DNA from: Planctomycetota bacterium | Lineage (GTDB): Bacteria; Planctomycetota; UBA8108; UBA1146 | Reading direction: 5' to 3' | Assembly: GCA_013911165.1 (NCBI GenBank) | Contig: JACETR010000006.1 | Span: forward strand, 1-64,000 | DNA length: 64,000 bases | Shown here: positions 34,360 to 42,106 of the stretch, piece after piece | Layout: each line of letters opens with the position of its first letter | How positions within the stretch are numbered: position 1 is the first letter of the stretch | Made by a program: the position numbers and the translations under genes | Notes under the pieces: generated by a model | Databases searched by the model: none | The model's input: only the letters and a program-made list of their open reading frames with translations | What the model was told of the DNA's origin: nothing

Positions 34360-34943
34360 CCGTAGCTTCCAATCTGTTCCATACTGACCTGCAAATCTGC
34401 AAGCCACTTCCTCTGGCATTCGGCACACAAGGAGAGAGTTTTGCCTTGACCCAAACCCGCGAGCCAGGCACTCCACCCCTGCCAACTAACCAAAAATTCC
34501 ACCCATGTTCCTGAAGCATCATGCCCCAGACTGATACAAGCATCACTTCTCAAAGGCCCCCAGCCTGAAGTCCAGACCAACTGGTAGCAATCCTTCCCCG
34601 ACTCACCGGTGTTGTTCCCCGGATCATTTCTGACAGAGGACCATTCACGCCCCTTGTGATTCAGGAGATGGCTGAGATTCAGGATTTGACCGACCTTTCG
34701 GAAGCGAACTTCTTCAGGGTCCTTCAGCAATGCGATCGTTCCACCACGGAGAGGAGCAGGGGGCCTGAGCTCCCAATCCAGTTTCCAGCGGATTCCCGGA
34801 GTCAGGTCCCGCAGATTTCCCGGGCCGGAAACCTTCACCGAATGACACCAATCTTGCCATGAGGCCAGATCTGTCAGGTGTGACCAAACCTTTTCGGGGG
34901 CAGCGTTCAACCAGGCTGTTTCCCTGACTGATACCACTCTCAC
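34356..34943 (-). CDS. SRPBCC (START-like) superfamily protein
   Basis: A 195-residue protein with the polyketide-cyclase/START-like pattern: VSVRETAWLNAAPEKVWSHLTDLASWQDWCHSV, then PGIRWKLDWELRP and a long C-terminal helix (KTLSLCAECQRKWLADLQVSM). The fold forms a hydrophobic pocket for lipids or aromatic ligands. The GTG start at 34943 is chosen because AGGAGGGG lies six bases upstream; the track start is a TTG at 34997 without such a signal. It is the first gene of the methyltransferase operon and overlaps the next by ATGA. Ligand and role are unknown. Confidence 0.75.
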   Translation of the reverse strand: MRVVSVRETAWLNAAPEKVWSHLTDLASWQDWCHSVKVSGPGNLRDLTPGIRWKLDWELRPPAPLRGGTIALLKDPEEVRFRKVGQILNLSHLLNHKGREWSSVRNDPGNNTGESGKDCYQLVWTSGWGPLRSDACISLGHDASGTWVEFLVSWQGWSAWLAGLGQGKTLSLCAECQRKWLADLQVSMEQIGSYG

Positions 34944-35187
34944 AGTAGCCCCTCCTGTTTCTCCCCACTCGGGCTCCCGGTTATGGGGAACCTGCAATGG
35001 GGTATACGGCGTTTCCTATCATGAGACCCTGCCCCATCAGGGTCAAGGAGAGCGGGTTGCGCCATTTCCCGGGGTGGATACACCGGGCTGATCACAGTAA
35101 TTTGGTATGGAACACTTCGGGACATCCGCGATTCTTGGTACGATCGATTCATCACAGGGACCCGATTGCGACCGTGATACCGCAAAC

Positions 35188-35700
35188 ATGATTCTGTGTT
35201 TTGAGACATGCCACCGGAAGAAGGACTTCTTGACGAAACCCCTCGTACCCCTTGTGCAGGCCATTCTTCTGTGTGATCGAGTCTACAAGGATGATGACTC
35301 AACCAAGTGCGTACTTGCGGGAACCTTCAACAAGGTTCGCCTGGCAGAATTTCCTGCAGAATATGCACCGGCCACTCTCTACATCAATCTGAGCGATTTC
35401 TCCGGGCTGCACAAAATTTCTTTCCGGTTCAAAAGGCTCGTCGATGACATGATTCTCGAAGAGAGTCCAGAGTTCGAAATCTACCATGACGACCGGCGGG
35501 AACATCACGAGTGCATCTTCGAACTCCCACCCATGGAATTCCCCGAACCGGGTCGCTACACATGGGAAGTGGTCTTCAACAGAACTGAAATCCTCGGTAC
35601 TGCAGACGTGGAAGCAGTCTTGATGGAAGAGATCAGCCCCGATGAATTCGAAGAGCATCGCGGTGAGGAGAATGGCGGAACCGAAGACCGTGGTCTTTGA
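35188..35700 (+). CDS. DUF6941-like protein
   Basis: Matches the DUF6941 pattern: VQAILLCDRVYKDDDSTKCVLAGTFNKV, ATLYINLSDFSG, EFEIYHDD and PGRYTWEVVFNRTEILGTADV. The fold looks like an all-beta domain; no function is known. Acidic C-terminal tail. The start is unclear: the track's ATG 35107 and the ATG 35188 used here both lack a Shine-Dalgarno, while a TTG at 35230 with AAGGA just upstream would begin the protein right at the family domain (MTKPLVPLVQAILL). Divergent from the SRPBCC operon. Confidence 0.7.
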   Translation: MILCFETCHRKKDFLTKPLVPLVQAILLCDRVYKDDDSTKCVLAGTFNKVRLAEFPAEYAPATLYINLSDFSGLHKISFRFKRLVDDMILEESPEFEIYHDDRREHHECIFELPPMEFPEPGRYTWEVVFNRTEILGTADVEAVLMEEISPDEFEEHRGEENGGTEDRGL

Positions 35701-35738
35701 TTCCCTAAATCTGTCGCTCGCCTGATCAAACTGACTGC

Positions 35739-36026
35739 TCAGCCTTCCTTCGCCTTTTGTGAAATCTTGCTGAAGTGGTTTCGCAATAAGGATTGCTTTC
35801 CAGGTTTCAAACCCCTGAGTTGTTCTTCAAACAAATTCACCATTTGCCAGCGGGCCAACAGGGAAGTGATCCGGGTGCTCACTCTGGGGCTCGGATCCCG
35901 AATCGCCGGCGCCAGTACCTTCACCTGCTCCTGAGTGAGAGCTTCCTTCAGCAACTCCTTGAGGATCAGTTTCTTTTCCCTCCCTTCTGACTCCAGAAAA
36001 GAGCGGATCTTCTCCTCGATGCTCAC
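35739..36026 (-). CDS. Small helical protein of unknown function
   Basis: A 95-residue, mostly helical, charged protein (VSIEEKIRSFLESEGREKK, LKELLKEALTQEQVKVLAPAIRD, HFSKISQKAKEG). The middle, APAIRDPSPRVSTRITSLLARWQ, looks like a HEAT-type repeat. It is not recognised as a named family. The start is a GTG at 36026 whose GTGA overlaps the stop of the DUF4139 gene upstream, so it is coupled to it and probably expressed with it; the track start 36077 lies inside that gene. No signal peptide, so the partner proteins may be exported while this one stays inside. Confidence 0.6.
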   Translation of the reverse strand: MSIEEKIRSFLESEGREKKLILKELLKEALTQEQVKVLAPAIRDPSPRVSTRITSLLARWQMVNLFEEQLRGLKPGKQSLLRNHFSKISQKAKEG

Positions 36027-37744
36027 TTCAGCAGATCCAGCAAGTCGCCACTGTCCTTGTCCGCTGTCGCGGTCCAATGGAAAATCACCTCTTTGCGTAC
36101 TCCCGCAGGAATCTGAAGATTCCAGCGACAGATCCCATCACGACTGATCTCCGGTTTGGGTTCCGTTTCATCCCCCAGCTCTATTTCCAACTCTTCCACC
36201 AGACTGACCGGAATCCGGGAAACCAACTCAAGGGTGACGGGCCTATCAAGGTACGAGGTCACTGCAAACAATGATTTTTTCTCCAGTCGGGGCCGGGAGA
36301 AAGCCGATCCCGATGGCGATCGGAACTCTCCCAAATCCTGCACATGTAGCTTGAGACGACCCTCCAGACCGAAGAACTGGACGAACTCCTGACCGGCAGC
36401 GATCGTTTCCACATTCCCCAATCCCACATAGGTCCCGGATCGGAAGCACTGGACTTCACCGTTGAGCAATAAACCGGGCCCGGGCTGAACTAATCGGGCC
36501 TTTCGATATACTCCAGCCCCCAATGCAGGAATGGCTTCGTAGGACAGCTCTGCCACTGCTTCCCAGGTCTGGATTTCGACAGCGTGGGCGCTTCCATCCG
36601 AAGGCACGTCGGACAGGGTTTGGATACGGAAAGAAACGACCCCACCAAATCCGGTTTCCATCACCGGAGCTGCCCAACCGGCAGGATCAAAGCCGCGGGA
36701 ATCGTCGCTGGTCTCTGCACTCTCTTGCGGTACCGCATCGGAGTCCATGGAATCAGCTGAAGGTGCAGAAACCAGTTTCGCGTTCCTGTCCCCCAAACGT
36801 TCAGCCAGCGAGACTTCAATGGGAATCAGTTGGCCCACACTCAGTCCCAGCGACGACCGCAAAGTGGAAAGTGTCAACTCAACAGCGGACCAGTCTTCCC
36901 CCGAAGACTGGGTCACTTGTGCACCCTGTTTCCACGTCACCTTCCCGGTTGAATCGTTCAATCGGGCTTCATGAACCGGTTTCCACCGTGCTGATGGCAC
37001 ATCATAGGAAAGGTTCAAATCGAGGGCACAATCCTCCAAGACCTGGCAGGTCACCGAAGCAATCCAGTAACTTCTTCTGGCATCCCTTTGATATCGCCTG
37101 AGATCAGCCAACAGATCATTTCGCTCACGCTGCAGGGATTCACGCTCCCTTTGAAGCAAATCGGCTTCTTCAGAGTTTTCCACCTCATTGGTGAACAGCC
37201 ACTGCTGGATCTCACTGACTTCCTGCAAATTCCACAGGGGGCGCTGAGGATCACCGGCGGGAGCTGAGACGACGGCTCGAAGAATCTCTGAATAACGCTT
37301 CAGAACACGATTTCGTAAATCCGCAATCTCTCTCTTGCCCTGATTCACACTCAGGCGTTCACCGACCTTATCCAACTTCTCCAAAAGTTCCGCTTCCTGC
37401 GCATGATTGACCTTCAGCGGAAATTCTTCTTCGAGTTGCACACCAAGAATGAGGGACTTTTCCGTCGCCTCCCCGGCAACTATGGCTCTTAAACTGTTTG
37501 GATTCAATTCTGCTGGAAGTTTACGGAAAATCACCTGATGAAGACCTGCGGTCAAATCGAGGCTTCGTTGACGTGTCACCCTTGCCCTGTTTTCAAAGAC
37601 AGTGACCGCATGCGGTTTGTCGATTTCGACGGAAGAATTCTCCTGTGCAGTAGTGACAGCAGAAAACCCGGTGGTCAGCGAAGTCATGAGAATGGTTTTC
37701 AGAAGGAACCCCGAAAAGCGGCTCTGGACTTTATGAAGTAACAT
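36023..37744 (-). CDS. DUF4139/DUF4140 (MuiA-like) exported protein A
   Basis: A 573-residue protein with a signal-type N-terminus (GFLLKTILMTSLTTGFSAVTTAQ), then the DUF4140 beta domain (VTVFENRARVTRQRSLDLTAGLHQVIFRKLP), a coiled coil (AQEAELLEKLDKVGERLSV and DLLQRERESLQRERNDLLADL), and the DUF4139 beta region (DLNLSYDVPSARWKPVHEARL). The family includes MuiA, named for a mucoidy phenotype, but the molecular role is unknown. The ATG at 37744 overlaps the stop of the paralogue upstream by one base (TAATG). It overlaps the small gene downstream by four. Confidence 0.8.
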   Translation of the reverse strand: MLLHKVQSRFSGFLLKTILMTSLTTGFSAVTTAQENSSVEIDKPHAVTVFENRARVTRQRSLDLTAGLHQVIFRKLPAELNPNSLRAIVAGEATEKSLILGVQLEEEFPLKVNHAQEAELLEKLDKVGERLSVNQGKREIADLRNRVLKRYSEILRAVVSAPAGDPQRPLWNLQEVSEIQQWLFTNEVENSEEADLLQRERESLQRERNDLLADLRRYQRDARRSYWIASVTCQVLEDCALDLNLSYDVPSARWKPVHEARLNDSTGKVTWKQGAQVTQSSGEDWSAVELTLSTLRSSLGLSVGQLIPIEVSLAERLGDRNAKLVSAPSADSMDSDAVPQESAETSDDSRGFDPAGWAAPVMETGFGGVVSFRIQTLSDVPSDGSAHAVEIQTWEAVAELSYEAIPALGAGVYRKARLVQPGPGLLLNGEVQCFRSGTYVGLGNVETIAAGQEFVQFFGLEGRLKLHVQDLGEFRSPSGSAFSRPRLEKKSLFAVTSYLDRPVTLELVSRIPVSLVEELEIELGDETEPKPEISRDGICRWNLQIPAGVRKEVIFHWTATADKDSGDLLDLLK

Positions 37745-39504
37745 TATTCACCCCCCAATCTCTCAGGGGCTTCCCGGCGCAAGAGAATCTTGTCTTTGGG
37801 AATTTGCATAGTCCAAATCAGACGGAGCTCGCGGGATTTTCCGGGTTCGACAGTCACGCTCCAGCGCAATATTCCGTCTACGGGTTTCAGATTTTCCGGG
37901 GCGGGTTCTGTTTTTGATTTATCAATCTCAATGGAGACCGATTCGTCATCACTGACGGGGATTCTTTCCAGAATCTCAATAGTCTCCGCAGAATCCCCGT
38001 AGTTCTCCAACTTCAATCTCGTCTCAGTGCGATACTCTGTCAGTCTGCTCAGTAATCCCCTGGTTTCTTCTGACTCCACAGTGTTTCGGCTCACAACGAC
38101 CTGGTCCATCGTTCCGAGGTCCAGCGCCCATTCTTCACCCGGAGCAACAGTGTTTTCGATCCGGGTCATTCCCAGATAATCTCGACCGGCAAAAACTGAA
38201 ACTTCTCCTGCCAACAATGGCTCTTCCCCATTCAGGGAAAGCAACAATCGGCGAAAGACGGCAGTCTCCAATTCCGGAACACACCTGTGAACTGCCTTGA
38301 AGGGAATCGTATCGATGGAATAAAGGCGTCTATGTGGTGACCCGGTGGATTCCACCTGCTCTGCATGAATCGCCTCGAATACAGTCAGGAATCCGCGATC
38401 ATCCAACCCGTCTGCTGCGCCCGCTTTATCGTCCCCTTCATAGAAGAAGGCCTTGCCCCTGTCGAAAGACAATCCACCGAGAACCGGAGGTTGCTCACGG
38501 ATACGCCCCCGCTTCAGTTGTTCGGGTCTTCTCCTTGGAGACTCCTTGTCATCGACACCGTTATTGGCAAGAGGTTTGGACTTGCGGCTCATGACCGGCT
38601 CCGGCTGAAGGAATCGAGGTCTTTCAATTTTCAGTGCGGAAAGACTTCCAGGTTCCGCACCGGATTCAGGAAGGCTGGTCGAGAAGAACATCGGAACCGC
38701 AGGCCAATCTTCTCCAGTCCACTGATAAACCTCTGCATAACTTTTCAGCTGGATCTGATCTGTCTCCTCCTGAACGTGGACTTGATAAATGGGCTTCCAG
38801 ATTGCACCAGCGACCTGGTACTCCACTCTGAAGACTCCACCTTTTCCGGAGAGATCCAATGATTCGATCTCAATCACGGCCTTGTTTCTCCCGGAGTTGA
38901 CTTCGTAGGTTGCCAACTCCTGCTCAAGTTTCTGCAGTGTGGATTTGGCAACAAGAATTTTCGGTACCAACAGGATTCTCTGATCTGTTGCGTTTTTCAT
39001 TCCGCTGAGGATCAGTTCGGCCAACCCTTGCCACGCTTTTTTTGACAATGGACTGTTCACTGAAGAACCCGGTTTCTCCGGGACCAGTCCTTCAAAACGG
39101 GCTTGATGGGCGGCAAGCGTTTCATCTTGACGCTGAAGTGCAAGAAGGGATTTTTTTGCTTCCGCGATTTGACCACGAAGAACCTTCAAACTTTGAGGCT
39201 CTACAGGATCCCCGCTCGATCGACGAACCTTGACGGACAAGACCTGTACTTCACCCTCAGCAGTCACACGAATCGAAGAATCCCGCAGACTTGAGGGCAG
39301 GGGGCCCAGTTGCAACAAACGCTGCCCGGGCTCACCTTCTGGTAACGCCACGGTTCGCTCCACATTGGCGATCCCCGGGTAAACCGTGACGGATGTGATC
39401 GTCCCGGGTCTGGATTCCTGTGAGCCCGCCATGGAGGGCAACCCCCATGAAATGAGAAGCAGCAGGAAACCAACCACTGCATTTTTAATGTGTCCGGGAT
39501 ACAT
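37744..39504 (-). CDS. DUF4139/DUF4140 (MuiA-like) exported protein B
   Basis: Paralogue of the preceding protein, 586 residues from ATG 39504, which has AGGAGG at six bases upstream (the track start 39531 is rejected). Signal segment AVVGFLLLLISWGLPSMAG, DUF4140 domain (ITSVTVYPGIANVERTVALPEGEPGQRLLQL), coiled coil, then DUF4139 with GVFRVEYQVAGAIWKPIYQVHV and PAVPMFFSTSLPESG. Similarity to protein A is clear in layout but low in sequence, so the duplication is old. Being coupled by a 1-base overlap suggests they act together, perhaps as a heteromer at the cell surface. Confidence 0.8.
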   Translation of the reverse strand: MYPGHIKNAVVGFLLLLISWGLPSMAGSQESRPGTITSVTVYPGIANVERTVALPEGEPGQRLLQLGPLPSSLRDSSIRVTAEGEVQVLSVKVRRSSGDPVEPQSLKVLRGQIAEAKKSLLALQRQDETLAAHQARFEGLVPEKPGSSVNSPLSKKAWQGLAELILSGMKNATDQRILLVPKILVAKSTLQKLEQELATYEVNSGRNKAVIEIESLDLSGKGGVFRVEYQVAGAIWKPIYQVHVQEETDQIQLKSYAEVYQWTGEDWPAVPMFFSTSLPESGAEPGSLSALKIERPRFLQPEPVMSRKSKPLANNGVDDKESPRRRPEQLKRGRIREQPPVLGGLSFDRGKAFFYEGDDKAGAADGLDDRGFLTVFEAIHAEQVESTGSPHRRLYSIDTIPFKAVHRCVPELETAVFRRLLLSLNGEEPLLAGEVSVFAGRDYLGMTRIENTVAPGEEWALDLGTMDQVVVSRNTVESEETRGLLSRLTEYRTETRLKLENYGDSAETIEILERIPVSDDESVSIEIDKSKTEPAPENLKPVDGILRWSVTVEPGKSRELRLIWTMQIPKDKILLRREAPERLGGE

Positions 39505-39527
39505 GACAGCCTCCTGGCTTTGGGTCT

Positions 39528-40226
39528 TCAAAGTCGCTGTGAGTTCTCGAGTTGGGCAATCCGTTTTTCGAGAGCATCCAGCTTTTCTTCCAGCTGACTC
39601 AAACGATCCGAAGAAGGCTGCGGGGGGGGCGAAGAGATTGAAGTGGCAGAGATTGAAGTGGCAGGGGTTGAAGTGGCTGACGTTGTCGATTCCGGTGCTT
39701 TTTCAACCATGGCATCAAGCAGCGCAGCATCCTGCAAAAGATGGCCCCAGCGAACTCCCCTTTGAATTCCAGGTGGTGTCAGACGACGAGCCAACGGTTG
39801 ATCTTTACCGGCAAGCCCCTGCAAGACTTCGTTCAGCGCTGCCATGTCGGGTATCGATTTCATTCTTGAGGCACGGGTACGCAGCTCACCGACCGTTTGC
39901 GCGCCTCTGAGAAGAAACTCAGCCAGAACAGCCATTTCCTGTCCATTCAATTCGAGCATCCCTGTCAGTTCCTGACGGTACTTCCCCGCCCTTGAACCCG
40001 AGGCAAAGACCTGTGTCGCCAGTCCACGATTCGCAAGCGTGTTCAGGACTCCTTCGACTTCGTCTTCCATCAGCGACATCACCGGATCCCGGTTTGATTT
40101 CTGATTACAGGCCGTCACCACCTGATTCAGGGTCAAGGGGTAATACTGGGGTGTGGCGAGAGACTTCTCGATCAGCACGCCCATGACTCTTTGCTCTGCA
40201 GCATTCAACAGAGGAGGTTCAAACAT
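39528..40226 (-). CDS. YceH/DUF480 family protein
   Basis: A 232-residue YceH-type protein: LNAAEQRVMGVLIEKSLATP followed by YYPLTLNQVVTACNQKSNRDPVM, TLANRGLATQV and ELLLRGAQTVGELRTRASRM-like winged-helix pieces (two WH domains). The function is unknown although DNA binding is plausible. A low-complexity Ser/Thr/Ala linker (SATSTPATSISATSIS) joins to a C-terminal coiled coil (LSQLEEKLDALEKRIAQLEN). The start is ATG 40226 (the track's 40391 extension has no family match), preceded by GGGA. It is the most upstream gene of the minus-strand group here. Confidence 0.85.
   Translation of the reverse strand: MFEPPLLNAAEQRVMGVLIEKSLATPQYYPLTLNQVVTACNQKSNRDPVMSLMEDEVEGVLNTLANRGLATQVFASGSRAGKYRQELTGMLELNGQEMAVLAEFLLRGAQTVGELRTRASRMKSIPDMAALNEVLQGLAGKDQPLARRLTPPGIQRGVRWGHLLQDAALLDAMVEKAPESTTSATSTPATSISATSISSPPPQPSSDRLSQLEEKLDALEKRIAQLENSQRL
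39634..39678. repeat. 15-bp tandem repeat inside the YceH-like gene
   Basis: Three copies of GAGATTGAAGTGGCA in a row; the first two are identical, the third has three mismatches. On the minus strand they encode the ATSIS/ATSTP linker. The unit is a multiple of three, so copy changes would keep the frame and only alter linker length. Confidence 0.85.
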
Positions 40227-40442
40227 CAAAAATTCCCGTTTCCTGAATGAGGGCCTGATGCCCCAAAAGTTCACTCGACTGGCAACAAAGGTCAAATACC
40301 ACTGATCGAACATCTTAACTGAAGCAAGCGGTCCCTCTAACACGCTTTTCGGGGATCGATGACCCGCCCCTCTCCGGTTACCGTGATCCACTGATCCAGA
40401 TCAACCCCGATATTGAATCCCGTTCCCACAGAGGAGAGAACC

Positions 40443-41021
40443 TTGAGCCGCAAACGACGCCTCGACCAACACCGGGCAGATGCGGATTCCAGAGAACAGC
40501 GCCCCCGGCCCGATCTGGTTCTCATTCTCGACAATATTCGCAGTCTGACCAATGTCGGCGCCATCTTTCGGGCCGCGGATGGCTTCGGGGTGAAAGAGAT
40601 TTACCTGTGTGGAATTACGCCGACTCCACCCCGACCTGAGATTGCGAAAATTTCTCTCGGAGCGGAAGAGACGATTCAGTGGCATCAAATGGAGGACCCT
40701 GCGGTCGCGGTACGCAAACTTCAAAATGATGGCTTTACCGTTCTCGCACTCGAACAGACTCGCGATTCCAACAGTGCCTACGATCAGGAATTCCCACACC
40801 CCCTCGCTATCGTTCTGGGACATGAGGTGGTGGGTGTGGATGAACAGGTGCTCTTCCTTTGCGACGGCAGCGTGGAAATTCCGATGTTTGGTTCTAAGCA
40901 TTCACACAATGTTGCGACCTCTTGCGGCATCGTATTGTCAGAAATCCGTCGCAAGTGGCTCACCTTCGGAGACACCCCGCCATGGCTTCAGGGTTCCGGA
41001 TCGACGGGAGAAACCGCATGA
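40443..41021 (+). CDS. TrmH/SpoU-family RNA 2'-O-methyltransferase
   Basis: Methylates a ribose 2'-OH in tRNA or rRNA, using a trefoil-knot SAM site. Motif 1 is DNIRSLTNVGAIFRAADGFGV, motif 2 LAIVLGHEVVGVD, and motif 3 IPMFGSKHSHNVATSCGIVLSE; the usual SLNVSVA of motif 3 reads SHNVATS here. 192 residues from the TTG at 40443, chosen because GAGGAG is six bases upstream (track start 40413, also TTG). Its stop overlaps the ATG of the RNase HII-like gene. Which RNA position it modifies cannot be told. Confidence 0.85.
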   Translation: MSRKRRLDQHRADADSREQRPRPDLVLILDNIRSLTNVGAIFRAADGFGVKEIYLCGITPTPPRPEIAKISLGAEETIQWHQMEDPAVAVRKLQNDGFTVLALEQTRDSNSAYDQEFPHPLAIVLGHEVVGVDEQVLFLCDGSVEIPMFGSKHSHNVATSCGIVLSEIRRKWLTFGDTPPWLQGSGSTGETA

Positions 41022-42004
41022 CTTCGACGGACAAGAACCACTGGATCGCAGGTCTCGATGAGGCGGGATATGGCCCCTGGCTAGGGCCCATGGTGATCGG
41101 ATTTGTTTCGCTGAAAGCACAAAAAGGAACATCCCCCAGTGCTCCATGGGATCTGGTGCCGAATCTGGGCAGGGCAGGTCGCAGGGAAAAGGGAATCATC
41201 TCTGTTGCAGATTCAAAAAAGTTGCACCGACCCGGTAAAGGAGATCTCACTCGGCTGGAGGAAGCCGTCCTCGCCTTTGTCACCATCGACCGGGGAGAAA
41301 GTCCCAAGACATTTCGCGAACTCATCGACCATCTGACCGCGGGCCGATCCGACTATCTGGATCTTTACCCCTGGTACCAGAACCAGGATTTGCCCCTTCC
41401 CTTTTCCGCCGAACCGATCGATTTGTCGGGCAAGAGCCGGAAGCTCGAACGGGGACTCGAGGCGGCGGGAATGGAGGTCAGCGAAGTGCGGGCGATCCCT
41501 CTGGAGGTTGAGGAATTCAATTCCGAAGTGACTTCCCGTGGTAGCAAAGGTGCCGTCGATGCATGGGCGATGGGTCGGTTCCTGCATTGGCTGTGGATGA
41601 TTGAGGATCGCCACAGCATTGAGGTATGGACCGATCGGCTGGGTGGAAGAGAGAGATATGGTCCATTCCTCTATCCCCTCTTTCCCGGCTGCCAATTCAA
41701 AATTCTCGAGCAAAACAAGGATGCCCAGTCCTACAGGGCGGACAATCCCGCAGGCAAGACTCTTGAAGTTCACTTCCGCAAGGAATGTGAAGATCACAGT
41801 TTCTGTACTGCACTGGCCTCCATGACCGCTAAATATCTCCGTGAATTGCACATGGTTCTGTTGAATCGCTGGTGGGCAGAACACCTTCCGGAGTTGAAAC
41901 CGACCGCCGGTTACCCCCAGGATGCCCGTCGCTTTATCTCCGAAGTCGATGAAGTGAGATCCGGTTTGGGGATCGACAAAGAGATCCTCGTTCGCAGTCG
42001 CTGA
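41018..42004 (+). CDS. Divergent ribonuclease HII-like protein
   Basis: RNase H fold with the RNase HII opening IAGLDEAGYGPWLGPMVIG (catalytic Asp-Glu), VADSKKL, an IEVWTDRLGG strand with the third acid, and the ASMTAKYLRELHM helix matching the ASIxAKxxRD motif, but with Glu where the fourth catalytic Asp would be. C-terminal KPTAGYPQDARRF resembles the HGYPT segment. At 328 residues it is about 100 longer than ordinary RNase HII, with an insert around residues 75-150. ATG 41018 overlaps the upstream methyltransferase stop (ATGA). It may be the organism's RNase HII or a separate family with changed substrate. Confidence 0.75.
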   Translation: MTSTDKNHWIAGLDEAGYGPWLGPMVIGFVSLKAQKGTSPSAPWDLVPNLGRAGRREKGIISVADSKKLHRPGKGDLTRLEEAVLAFVTIDRGESPKTFRELIDHLTAGRSDYLDLYPWYQNQDLPLPFSAEPIDLSGKSRKLERGLEAAGMEVSEVRAIPLEVEEFNSEVTSRGSKGAVDAWAMGRFLHWLWMIEDRHSIEVWTDRLGGRERYGPFLYPLFPGCQFKILEQNKDAQSYRADNPAGKTLEVHFRKECEDHSFCTALASMTAKYLRELHMVLLNRWWAEHLPELKPTAGYPQDARRFISEVDEVRSGLGIDKEILVRSR

Positions 42005-42043
42005 TCCCACAAAATGGCCTCATTGGCCCTCCTGACGCCGAAG

Positions 42044-42072
42044 TTGATCCTGAAGGGCCTCTCGGCTACTTT
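42044..42072 (+). promoter_or_regulatory. Candidate promoter for formate-THF ligase
   Basis: TTGATC (42044-42049) and TACTTT (42067-42072) are 17 bases apart and about 35 bases upstream of the GTG start of fhs, in the 100-base gap after the previous gene. The -10 is a weak match, so this is tentative. Confidence 0.3.
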
Positions 42073-42106
42073 CATTGATTGATCTTTTCTCAAAAAGGAG
42101 TCTACG

